NCBI RefSeq assembly: GCF_001704295.1
Contig: NZ_CP012334.1
Span: forward strand, 2,058,084 to 2,122,083
Length of the DNA stretch: 64,000 nucleotides
Origin: Bordetella sp. H567
GTDB lineage: Bacteria > Pseudomonadota > Gammaproteobacteria > Burkholderiales > Burkholderiaceae_B
Reading direction: 5' to 3'
Shown one piece after another: positions 17,739 through 25,720 of the stretch. A program made the position numbers and the translations under genes. Positions within the stretch are counted from its first letter, which is position 1. Every line of letters starts with the position of its first letter. The notes beneath the pieces are model-generated. The model searched no databases. It was given only the letters and a program-made list of their open reading frames with translations, and had not been told where the DNA came from.

Positions 17739-18998
17739 ATGTCCAACGCGTCCAACCCGGATAACCGGATCGACCCGCGCCGTGCCCGCCAGGCCTTGCA
17801 GGCCATCGCCGCGCGGGATGGCGAGATACAGGCCTTTGTGTGGCATGTCGACCCCGCGTCGTTGGCACGCGATGGCGATGGCCACGGCGACCGTGCCGGC
17901 AACGGCGGCGTGCTGCGGGGCATGCCCTTCGGCGTCAAGGACATCATCGATGTCGCCGGCATGCCGACCCGCTGCGGCGCGCAGGCGATGGAAGGCGACC
18001 TGAAGGTATTCGATGCGGCCTGCGTCGCGCAGCTGCGCGACGCGGGCGCGGTTCCCGTCGGCAAGACGGTGACCGCCGAATTCGCCTCCACCGTGCCCGG
18101 GGCCACGCGCAATCCGCACCGGCCCGCGCATACGCCGGGGGGCTCCTCCAGCGGATCCGCCGCGGCGGTTGGCGCGGGCATGGTGGACATGGCCCTGGGC
18201 ACCCAGACCGGGGGATCCGTCATCCGTCCCGCCGCCTTCTGCGGAGTGGTGGGCTACAAGCCCACGTTCGGACGCGTGCATCGCGCCGGCATGCAGGTCC
18301 TTTGCGAGTCGCTCGATACGATAGGGTGGTTCACGCGGACCGTCGCGGAAACGATCGCCGTCGCCTCGGTATTGATGCCGGGCGCCCAGCCGGCCGCGGT
18401 GGCGGGCCGCGGCCCCAGGGTGGCGCTGCTCGGCTGCGAGACGCTGGGCAGGCTGAGCCCGGCCGCGCAGGCGGCGCTGCACGACTGTATCTCCGGCCTG
18501 GAAGCCCATGGCGCCACGATCGTGCGTCCGGACCTGGATGCGGACATGCGCGTGCTGCTCGACGTGCATGCCAAGGTCATGCGCTACGAGATGGCGCGCG
18601 GCATGCTGCCCATCGTGCGGACGCGCGCGCAGCGGGTCAGCGAGACGATGCGCGAGGCGGTACGCGCGGGCCTGGCCATCGACCACGATACCTACGTCGG
18701 CCAGCAGCACCTGCGTGCGCGGCTGGCATCGCGCTGGCTGGCCGAACTGGCCGACGTGGACTTCATCGTTGCGCCCAGCGCGCCGGGCGAGGCGCCGGCG
18801 GGCCTGGCCAGCACGGGCTCATCGGTTTTCAACCGGATATGGTCGCTGCTGGGCTGGCCCTGTCTCCATCTGCCCACCGCCGCCGGCGAACTGGGCTTGC
18901 CCGTGGGCGTGCAGTGGATAGGCCGCCCGGATACCGACGCGGCCTTGCTGCAATGGGCGGCCGCCTTGCACCGTCATGTGGATACGCGGGGCGCCTGA
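17739..18998 (+). CDS. Amidase (amidase signature family)
   Basis: A 419-residue Ser-cisSer-Lys amidase hydrolysing a C-N amide bond. Catalytic Lys is K67 in MPFGVKDIIDVAG. The cis-Ser lies in the GGSSSGSAAAVGAGM signature (~135-149). The nucleophile is S160 in TQTGGSVIRPAAFCG. The conserved VGYKPTFGRV and a C-terminal PVGVQWIGRPD segment follow. No transport or transamidase partner genes are nearby, so a catabolic rather than GatA role is likely. Its 3' end overlaps the convergent dehydrogenase gene by 25 bases. Confidence 0.92.
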   Translation: MSNASNPDNRIDPRRARQALQAIAARDGEIQAFVWHVDPASLARDGDGHGDRAGNGGVLRGMPFGVKDIIDVAGMPTRCGAQAMEGDLKVFDAACVAQLRDAGAVPVGKTVTAEFASTVPGATRNPHRPAHTPGGSSSGSAAAVGAGMVDMALGTQTGGSVIRPAAFCGVVGYKPTFGRVHRAGMQVLCESLDTIGWFTRTVAETIAVASVLMPGAQPAAVAGRGPRVALLGCETLGRLSPAAQAALHDCISGLEAHGATIVRPDLDADMRVLLDVHAKVMRYEMARGMLPIVRTRAQRVSETMREAVRAGLAIDHDTYVGQQHLRARLASRWLAELADVDFIVAPSAPGEAPAGLASTGSSVFNRIWSLLGWPCLHLPTAAGELGLPVGVQWIGRPDTDAALLQWAAALHRHVDTRGA

Positions 18999-19855
18999 GC
19001 CGGCGACGGGCGGGATTCCTGCGCAAGAAAGGCGCTGAGGGCGTCGATATCCGCACGGCCCGCGCCATCGTCGCGGGCCAGCCTTTCGTACAGGCGCGCG
19101 GCGCTTTCGAAGAAGCGCTGGCCGCATTCGTCGGGTGCCAGGAATGCGGCGATTTCTTCCATTTCGGCCACCCAGCGATAGGCCTTGCCGAACATGTCCG
19201 GCACGGTGCGCGAGAAATGCTTCAGCAGATGCGGCTGGCTTTCAGCCAGTTCTTCGTACAGCGCCTGCGCGGTGCCGTTGCGCGATGCGCCCAGCATCAT
19301 CGTCGATGCCAGCGCCACCAGTCCTTTGGTAATGCCGGCATAGGACATCTTCAGCGCGGACGCGGCACTGAGTTCTTCCGACAGCACGCGGACGCGCAAG
19401 CTGCCCTCGCGCAGCGCGGTGACGGCCGCCGCGGCCGGGCCCGAACAATACAGGGCAGGGCCGGGCGTCGCCGGACGCGGCGGGCCGCCGATGATGCCGC
19501 CGTCGACAAAGGCCGCACCGCTGTCCAGGACGATGTGCGCGATCTCTTCCGCGGTACGCGGATTGACGGCGTTGCAGTCAACGTAGACCGGCGCGCGGCC
19601 GTGCTCCTTGAACAGGGGGGCGAAACGCCGGGCCAGACCGATGGCCTCGGCCGGCGGGACGATGGACAGGAAGATGTCCGCGTGCGCCAATTCCCCATCG
19701 GGACGATGATGCATGCCGCATCGTCGTGCGCGCTGCACGCTGGCATCGCTGCGGCCGATCAGGGACGTCAGCACGTGGAATCCGTGTTCGTTCAGCCGAT
19801 GGCCGATGGCGCTGCCCATGGCGCCGGGCGCGACGATTGCGACGCGTGGCTTCAT
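18974..19855 (-). CDS. NAD(P)-binding beta-hydroxyacid-dehydrogenase-like protein with DUF1932 domain
   Basis: A 293-residue protein with an N-terminal Rossmann fold (MKPRVAIVAPGAMGSAIGHRL; glycine-rich loop GAMGSAIG) of the 6-phosphogluconate-dehydrogenase type. The C-terminal half looks like DUF1932 (ALKMSYAGITKGLVALASTMM, with the Lys expected at the catalytic site). It is probably a cytoplasmic oxidoreductase on a small hydroxy-acid or a catabolic intermediate. The start at 19855 has AGGAG 7 bases away; the upstream in-frame extension reads into the divergent promoter region. It faces the phosphatase gene divergently across 145 bases. Confidence 0.88.
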   Translation of the reverse strand: MKPRVAIVAPGAMGSAIGHRLNEHGFHVLTSLIGRSDASVQRARRCGMHHRPDGELAHADIFLSIVPPAEAIGLARRFAPLFKEHGRAPVYVDCNAVNPRTAEEIAHIVLDSGAAFVDGGIIGGPPRPATPGPALYCSGPAAAAVTALREGSLRVRVLSEELSAASALKMSYAGITKGLVALASTMMLGASRNGTAQALYEELAESQPHLLKHFSRTVPDMFGKAYRWVAEMEEIAAFLAPDECGQRFFESAARLYERLARDDGAGRADIDALSAFLAQESRPSPAQAPRVST

Positions 19856-19914
19856 ATCGGGTCTCCTGTAAGGGAACTGCGCGTGTGGCGACCACTTTAC
19901 ACGTACCCGGTAAG

Positions 19915-19962
19915 ATTGCTGTGTCGGAATGCTCCACCGTCCGGATCGCCGTGTCGGGATGC
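19915..19962. repeat. Two 18-bp direct repeats in the divergent intergenic region
   Basis: ATTGCTGTGTCGGAATGC (19915-19932) and ATCGCCGTGTCGGGATGC (19945-19962) match at 15 of 18 positions, 30 bases apart. They lie between the dehydrogenase and phosphatase starts and could be binding sites for a regulator. A short CGTGT/ACACG inverted pair (19882-19903) lies next to them. Confidence 0.35.
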
Positions 19963-20000
19963 GGGAAAGACCATGGCATTTCGCAGTACGGAATATCGTC

Positions 20001-20714
20001 ATGCCTATCGATGTCGAGCGTTACGCAAGGAATACCGTAGGCCGGGACTGGGCCGTCGGGGATATCCACGGCCATTTTTCACGCCTGCGCGCGGCGCTAG
20101 ACGCCGTGCGCTTCGACCCGGAACGCGACCGCCTGTTTTCGGTGGGCGACCTGACCGATCGCGGGCCGGAATGCCGCGAGGCGCCGCGTTGGCTGGCGCA
20201 GCCCTGGTTTCACGCCGTGCAGGGCAATCATGAGGACTATGCCGTGCGCTATGTGCGCACCGGACTGGTCGATACGGAGAACTGGCGCGTCAACGGCGGA
20301 GGCTGGTTTCTGGAGATGTCGCCGGAAGACCAGCGCACGCATGCGGAAGCCTACGCGCGGATGCCGTTGGTGATCGAAGTCGAAACCGAAGGCGGCGTCG
20401 TCGGCATCGTGCACGCGGACTGCCCGGTGCGCGATTGGGACAAGCTGGAACGCTATCTGCGCGACCGGTTCAAGCGGGCGCGCGCCATCTGCCAGTGGTC
20501 GCGCGAGCGGCTGTCGCGTGGCGATGCGTCAGGCGTGCGGGGCGTGCGCGCGGTGGTCGTGGGTCATACGCCGCTGATGGCACCCACGATCCTGGGCAAC
20601 GTCTACCACATCGATACGGGCGGCTGGATGGCCGGCGGGTATTTCACCTTGCTGGACCTGGCCAGCTTGCGCACGACGCCGCGCGGCGCGGTGCACGGCA
20701 TGCCCTTCGGTTAA
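20001..20714 (+). CDS. Metallophosphoesterase, lambda/PrpA-like protein phosphatase
   Basis: A calcineurin-like phosphatase of about 237 residues with the full metal-ligand set: GDIHGHF, GDLTDRGP, GNHE, a following His in IVHADCP, and VVGHTPLM. This order and size match the bacterial PrpA/PrpB and phage lambda type of Ser/Thr-His phosphatase with two divalent metals. The ATG at 20001 was chosen because the fold starts immediately after it (MPIDVERYARNTVGRDWAVGD). Its Shine-Dalgarno sequence is weak. The gene appears monocistronic and converges on the PBP1A gene. Confidence 0.88.
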   Translation: MPIDVERYARNTVGRDWAVGDIHGHFSRLRAALDAVRFDPERDRLFSVGDLTDRGPECREAPRWLAQPWFHAVQGNHEDYAVRYVRTGLVDTENWRVNGGGWFLEMSPEDQRTHAEAYARMPLVIEVETEGGVVGIVHADCPVRDWDKLERYLRDRFKRARAICQWSRERLSRGDASGVRGVRAVVVGHTPLMAPTILGNVYHIDTGGWMAGGYFTLLDLASLRTTPRGAVHGMPFG

Positions 20715-20744
20715 CAGGGCCTGGGGCACCGCGCACCGCGCGGA

Positions 20745-23342
20745 TCACGGATGCACGGCCATCGCCGTGGCGGGTTGGGGCGCGTCGGCACGGGGCACCG
20801 GGATGGACGGAACGGCGGGCAGTGCGCGCGGGGGCGCCGTCCCGATGGCGGGCGCCGGGCGCGGCGGGCGGCCTTCGTCCGCCTGCGGGACAGGGATGGG
20901 CGGGAAGGCCGGGTTGGACGGCGCCGGTCCCGGCGGCGGGTTGCCCGGCGGCGGCGCGTTGTTCATCATGGGCACGCCGCCCGTACTGCCGCGATTCAGG
21001 AAATCGCCCAGGGGATCGTCCGTGGGCAGGTCCAGGGACGCAACCGCCTGCCCAGGCGGGAATTCCGACAGATAGTATTCGCCGTTGACGGTCACGATGT
21101 CGGGCGGCATCGGCCGCTTGGGCGCGACCGGGATGCCCTTGAGCGCCGTCTGCATGTACTGCAGCCAGGCCGACAGGGTAAGCCCTGCGCCGAACTCGTT
21201 GTTGCCCAGCGATTTAGGCTGGTCGAAGCCCATCCAGACAGTGGTGGTCAGCGCCGGCGTATAGCCGGAAAACCATACGTCCACCGAATCGTTGGTGGTG
21301 CCGGTCTTGCCCGCGACGTCGTCGCGCTTGAGGACCTGGCGCGCGCGCGCGGCGGTGCCGTAGGTGGCCACGCCGCGCAGCATGTCGTCCATGATCCACG
21401 CCACGCGCGGGTCCACCACGCGGTCGGCTTCGTCGCCAGCCTGCTGCGGCTGCGACTGCATGAGCACCTTGCCGCTGCTGTCGGTGACCTTGTCGATGAG
21501 GAAGGGCGTGACGCGATAGCCGCCATTGGCCCAGACCGAATAGGCGTTGGCCACCTGCAGCGGCGTGGCCGAGCCCGCGCCCAGCGCGATGGGCAGCACG
21601 GCCGGCCAGCGGTTTTTCTCGAAGCCGAAGCGCGTCAGGAATTCCTGCCCGTATGCCGGCGTAATGGCCTGCAGGATACGGATGGACACCATGTTCTTGG
21701 ACTTGTACAGCGCCTGCCGCAGCGTGATCATGGGCTCGTAGGCGTTGCCGTCGTTCTTCGGCGCCCAGGCCTTGGACCCGGTCTGTTCCGCGGTCAGCGA
21801 GAACGGCATGTCCGATATCTGGGTGGCGGGCGTCAGGCCGCGTTCCAGCGCCGCGGAATAGATGAAGGGCTTGATGTTGGAGCCCGGCTGCCGCCACGCC
21901 TGCACCGCGCGGTTGAAACTGCCGTGGTAGAAATCGAAACCGCCGATCATGGCGCGGATGGCGCCGTCGCCGGGGACTTCCGACACCAGCGCACCTTGCA
22001 GCGCCGGCATGTTCAGCACTTCCCAGCTGTCGCCGTTCTTGTGCACGTACACCACTGAGCCGCGGCGCAGGCGTTCGTCGTCCTTGGCCTTGGGGTTCAG
22101 GGCGCGGGCGACGATGGCCAGCGCTTTCTTGTCGTCGATGGTGATGATGTCATGCGACCCGCGTGCCACGGTGATGGAGGTCGGGCTGGCCGCAAGCACC
22201 ACGCCCAGGTACAGATCGCCGCTGTCGGGGTATTTGTCCTGCAGGCCGTCGATCAGGTCGTCCAGGGCCTGGGGATCCTTCTCGATATCGTCGGGCAGGT
22301 CGATCTGGTCCTCGGGCCCGGGATAGCGGGCGCGGCGCGTGTAGTCCAGGATGCTGGCGCGCACCGCCTGGTAGGCCGCTTCCTGGTCCTTGGAATTGAT
22401 GGTGGTGTAGACGTTCAGGCCGCGCGAATACGTTTCGTCGCCAAAGATGCCGTACATCAGCTGGCGCGCCAGTTCGGCCGGGTATTCGCCATGCACGCGG
22501 AAGGCGTTGCTGCCGGCGTCCGCCATGCCGCGGATGGTCAGCGGCTGCGCCAGGGCGGCCTGGTACTGCGCGTCGTCCAGGTAGTTCAGCGCGCGCATGC
22601 GGCCCAGCACGTAGTGCTGGCGGATTTCCGCGCGCTGCAGATTGGTGATGGGGTTGTAGCGCGAAGGCGCCTTCGGTATGCCGGCCAGGACGGCCGCTTC
22701 CGCCGCCGTGACGTCGGCCAGCGGCTTGCCGAAATAGGTGCGCGCCGCCGCCGAGAAACCATAGGCGCGATGACCCAGATAGATCTGGTTCATGTACAGC
22801 TCCAGGATCTGGTCCTTGGTGAGCGCGGATTCGATCTTGAAGGTCAGCAGCAGTTCGTACAGCTTGCGCGTGTAGGTCTTTTCGGACGACAGGTAGAAGT
22901 TGCGCGCCACCTGCATGGTGATCGTGCTGGCGCCCTGCGACTTCGACAGGCTGAGCGCGTTGGTCAGCATCGCGCGCAGCACGCCCGTCCAGTCCACGCC
23001 GCCGTGCTGGTAGAAGCGGTCGTCTTCCGCCGCCAGCACCGCGTGCTTCATCACGTCGGGGATTTCGTCGAAGCGCAGCACGTTGCGGTGTTCTTCGCCG
23101 AACTCGCCGATCAGCACATTGTCCGAGGTATAGACGCGCAGCGGAATGCGCGGCCGGTAGTCCGTCATCGCGTGCAGATCCGGCAGGCTGGGCCAGGCCA
23201 GCGCGATGGCCAGACACAAGGCGATCAAGCCGCAGGCGCCCAGCCCGGCCACGATGATGGCGGCCTTGACGGCGAGCCTGGACAGGCTGAAGCCGGATTT
23301 GTCGCTGGGCTGGGCTTGCTGGGGTTGCGGTGGGTTGGTCAT
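20745..23342 (-). CDS. mrcA: Bifunctional penicillin-binding protein 1A
   Basis: Class A PBP (865 residues) that polymerises and crosslinks peptidoglycan in the periplasm. One N-terminal membrane anchor (~24-50) is followed by the GT51 glycosyltransferase with EDDRFYQHGG (E106) and QGASTITMQVARN. The transpeptidase has the active-site Ser in PGSNIKPF (S488, K491), the SKN motif (548-550) and KTGTT (K679). An OB-like insertion lies between the domains, as in PBP1A. The C-terminal ~110 residues are a proline-rich tail with two related blocks (IPVPQAD and IPVPRAD), unusual in length. Confidence 0.95.
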   Translation of the reverse strand: MTNPPQPQQAQPSDKSGFSLSRLAVKAAIIVAGLGACGLIALCLAIALAWPSLPDLHAMTDYRPRIPLRVYTSDNVLIGEFGEEHRNVLRFDEIPDVMKHAVLAAEDDRFYQHGGVDWTGVLRAMLTNALSLSKSQGASTITMQVARNFYLSSEKTYTRKLYELLLTFKIESALTKDQILELYMNQIYLGHRAYGFSAAARTYFGKPLADVTAAEAAVLAGIPKAPSRYNPITNLQRAEIRQHYVLGRMRALNYLDDAQYQAALAQPLTIRGMADAGSNAFRVHGEYPAELARQLMYGIFGDETYSRGLNVYTTINSKDQEAAYQAVRASILDYTRRARYPGPEDQIDLPDDIEKDPQALDDLIDGLQDKYPDSGDLYLGVVLAASPTSITVARGSHDIITIDDKKALAIVARALNPKAKDDERLRRGSVVYVHKNGDSWEVLNMPALQGALVSEVPGDGAIRAMIGGFDFYHGSFNRAVQAWRQPGSNIKPFIYSAALERGLTPATQISDMPFSLTAEQTGSKAWAPKNDGNAYEPMITLRQALYKSKNMVSIRILQAITPAYGQEFLTRFGFEKNRWPAVLPIALGAGSATPLQVANAYSVWANGGYRVTPFLIDKVTDSSGKVLMQSQPQQAGDEADRVVDPRVAWIMDDMLRGVATYGTAARARQVLKRDDVAGKTGTTNDSVDVWFSGYTPALTTTVWMGFDQPKSLGNNEFGAGLTLSAWLQYMQTALKGIPVAPKRPMPPDIVTVNGEYYLSEFPPGQAVASLDLPTDDPLGDFLNRGSTGGVPMMNNAPPPGNPPPGPAPSNPAFPPIPVPQADEGRPPRPAPAIGTAPPRALPAVPSIPVPRADAPQPATAMAVHP

Positions 23343-23487
23343 TCGCTCGCGAATCTGGGGCAGAGCTGCATAGACCCGGCCTCGTCGATGAAGGTTTCAA
23401 CAGCGTGCATTATCGCAGGCCGGCGCGGGCTGCCGGTGTACCGGGGACGGATCGCGCTTTCCACACTGGTCCCGCGTCGTACTGACA

Positions 23488-24297
23488 TCAGCCTGAAAGC
23501 GGCCGGTTCAGGTACACATTGGGCGCCGTTCCCATGGCGCGCCGGAACATGGCCGCGAAGGCGCTGGGGCTGCGGTAGCCCAGGTCCGTCGCGATGCGCG
23601 CGACGGGCTGACCCAGCGACAACCGTCCCACCGCGTCGGCCAGGCGCACCTGCTGCACCCATTGCCGGAAGTTCAGGCCCAGCTCGGCGCGGAACAGGCG
23701 GATCAGCGTGCGTCCGCTGGCGCCGACCTCCTCGCCCCATTCGTCCACGGTCCGGTCCAGGCCAGGGTGCGCCAGGATGGCGCGGCAGACGGCCTGCAGC
23801 CGGCGGTCGCTGGGCCAGGGAATGTGGATGGGCAGTACCTTGGCCTGGGCCAGTTCGGACAGCGTCAGGGCGGCGATCTGCCCCGCACGGCCGGACAGCG
23901 GGTATTCGATCGGCAAGGCCATCAGGGCCAGGATCAGTTCCCGCAGCAGGCCGTTGACTTCGATGACGCAGCAGTCCGGCCACAGGGCCCGCGCGGCATC
24001 GGGCGCGACGTACAGGGTGCGCATGGATACCGGGCTGACCATCTCGACCTGGTGCTCGATGCCTGCCGGGACCCAGAAGGCGCGCAGGGGCGGCAGCGCC
24101 CACATGCCCTGCGCGGCGGTCACACGCATGACGCCCTCCACGGCATACAGCAGTTGCCCGCGGGGATGGCTGTGGGGGCCGGTGGTGGCGCCGGCCGTGA
24201 ACTCCTTGGCCATGGCCGTGACGGCGCGGGGCACGCCCTGGTAGTCATCGGCGTCGATGCTGCGCGAGGGAAAGGCGGCGGGCGGATGGGGGGGCAT
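23488..24297 (-). CDS. AraC-family transcriptional regulator with N-terminal cupin domain
   Basis: A 269-residue regulator. Residues ~25-110 form a cupin-like sensor (GPHSHPRGQLLYAVEGVMRV, WVPAGIEHQVEM). Residues ~165-265 hold the double helix-turn-helix (EEVGASGRTLIRLFRAELGLNFRQWVQQVRL, then ARIATDLGYRSPSAFAAMFRRAMG). It is divergent from the Fsr-like exporter gene, with direct repeats between them, so it probably controls that exporter in response to a small ligand. No enzymes are encoded in the pair, consistent with a resistance rather than a catabolic role. Confidence 0.92.
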   Translation of the reverse strand: MPPHPPAAFPSRSIDADDYQGVPRAVTAMAKEFTAGATTGPHSHPRGQLLYAVEGVMRVTAAQGMWALPPLRAFWVPAGIEHQVEMVSPVSMRTLYVAPDAARALWPDCCVIEVNGLLRELILALMALPIEYPLSGRAGQIAALTLSELAQAKVLPIHIPWPSDRRLQAVCRAILAHPGLDRTVDEWGEEVGASGRTLIRLFRAELGLNFRQWVQQVRLADAVGRLSLGQPVARIATDLGYRSPSAFAAMFRRAMGTAPNVYLNRPLSG

Positions 24298-24313
24298 GAG
24301 CGTGTGCGGAAGA

Positions 24314-24380
24314 ACACCGCAGTGTCACTTATTCGACGAAGATTGTCACTCCGACGCGTGCATGACTTATTACACTCCGA
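24314..24380. promoter_or_regulatory. Putative operator between the AraC regulator and the Fsr-like exporter
   Basis: TGTCACT occurs at 24323-24329 and 24344-24350, 21 bases apart (two helical turns). CACTCCGA occurs at 24347-24354 and again at 24373-24380. An ACAC-N4-GTGT dyad (24314-24325) overlaps the first copy. Direct repeats with 21-base phasing are typical AraC-family sites. The remaining ~45 bases to the exporter ATG are AT-rich. Confidence 0.5.
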
Positions 24381-24422
24381 TCTTGCTACCTCGGTTCATT
24401 TTCATTTCTTCTTAGACAGGCC

Positions 24423-25676
24423 ATGAACGCTCCCTTGCCCCATATCGCGCCGGCGGGCGCCCCTGCGGCGGCGCCGGCCGCGGCTGTTGCCGCCTCCGAT
24501 GCCACTGCCTTCAAGGTACTGGGCGCCATCAGCGTGGCGCACCTGATGAACGACATGATCCAGTCGATCCTGCTCGCCATCTATCCCATGCTGAAGGATT
24601 CGTTTTCGCTGAGTTTCAGCCAGATCGGCTTCATCACGCTGACCTACCAGATCGCCGCCTCGCTGCTGCAGCCTTGCATCGGCCTGTATACCGACAGGCG
24701 GCCTTTACCGTATTCGCTGCCGGTGGGCATGGGTTTCACCCTGGTGGGCCTGTTGCTGCTGTCCGTGGCGCCGTCGTATCCCTTCATCCTGCTGGCGGCC
24801 ATCCTGGTCGGCACGGGCTCCTCGGTATTCCACCCGGAATCCTCGCGCGTGGCGCGCATGGCCTCCGGCGGCCGGCACGGCCTGGCGCAGTCGCTGTTCC
24901 AGGTGGGCGGCAACGTCGGCTCGGCGATGGGCCCGCTGCTGGCGGCGCTGGTGATCATTCCGCACGGACAGGGCAGCGTGGCATGGTTCTCGCTGGCGGC
25001 GCTGTTCGGCATGCTGGTGCTGGTCGGGGTGGGCCGCTGGTACGCCGGCAACCGCTGGCGCCTGAAGCCCAAGGCCCGCGCCGCGAGCGGCCAACCGGTG
25101 TTGAGCCGCGGGCGGGTGGCCGCGACGCTGGGCGTGCTGGCGGTGCTGATTTTCTCCAAGTACTTCTACCTGGCCAGCCTGAACAGCTACTTCACTTTCT
25201 ACCTGATGGACAAGTTCGATCTGCCGGTGCGCAGCGCCCAGCTTTACCTGTTCATCTTCCTGGCCGCGGTGGCGGTGGGCACGGTGGTGGGCGGTCCCGT
25301 CGGCGACCGCGTGGGGCGCAAGGCGGTGATCTGGACGTCCATCCTGGGGGTGACGCCGTTCACGCTGGCGCTGCCTTATGCCAACCTGTTCTGGACCGGC
25401 GTGCTGGTCGCGATCATCGGCCTGGTGCTGGCCTCCGCCTTCGCGGCCATCGTGGTGTATGCGCAGGAACTGGTGCCCGGCAAGGTGGGCACCATCGCCG
25501 GCCTGTTCTTCGGCTTCGCCTTCGGCATGGGCGGCGTGGGCGCGGCCGTGCTGGGACATATCGCCGACATCACCAGCATCGGCTTCGTCTACAAGCTCTG
25601 CTCTTTCCTGCCCTTCCTCGGCATGATGGCGGTGTTCCTGCCGGACATGGAGCGTTCGCGGCCGGCGAAGGCCTGA
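24423..25676 (+). CDS. fsr: MFS exporter of the fosmidomycin-resistance (Fsr) type
   Basis: A 12-helix major facilitator protein of 417 residues in the inner membrane. The opening AISVAHLMNDMIQSILLAIYPMLK, then SFSQIGFITLTYQIAASLLQP and TDRRPLPYSLPVGMG, is characteristic of Fsr-like proteins. SSVFHPESSRVARMASGGRHG is another Fsr hallmark. It likely works as a proton-driven drug/H+ antiporter for fosmidomycin-like compounds or an unknown metabolite. The Ala/Pro-rich ~25 N-terminal residues are cytoplasmic and longer than usual. It is divergent from an AraC regulator. Confidence 0.9.
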   Translation: MNAPLPHIAPAGAPAAAPAAAVAASDATAFKVLGAISVAHLMNDMIQSILLAIYPMLKDSFSLSFSQIGFITLTYQIAASLLQPCIGLYTDRRPLPYSLPVGMGFTLVGLLLLSVAPSYPFILLAAILVGTGSSVFHPESSRVARMASGGRHGLAQSLFQVGGNVGSAMGPLLAALVIIPHGQGSVAWFSLAALFGMLVLVGVGRWYAGNRWRLKPKARAASGQPVLSRGRVAATLGVLAVLIFSKYFYLASLNSYFTFYLMDKFDLPVRSAQLYLFIFLAAVAVGTVVGGPVGDRVGRKAVIWTSILGVTPFTLALPYANLFWTGVLVAIIGLVLASAFAAIVVYAQELVPGKVGTIAGLFFGFAFGMGGVGAAVLGHIADITSIGFVYKLCSFLPFLGMMAVFLPDMERSRPAKA

Positions 25677-25685
25677 CGGCAGGGC

Positions 25686-25706
25686 CCCGGCGCGTTCGGC
25701 GCCGGG
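25686..25706. terminator. GC-rich hairpin between convergent exporter and peptidase genes
   Basis: CCCGGCGC / GCGCCGGG with a 5-base loop lies in the 44-base gap between the two stop codons. There is no T-run on either side, so intrinsic termination is uncertain, but the position suits a shared bidirectional stop. Confidence 0.4.
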
Positions 25707-25720
25707 ACCTGCTCCCGGCC

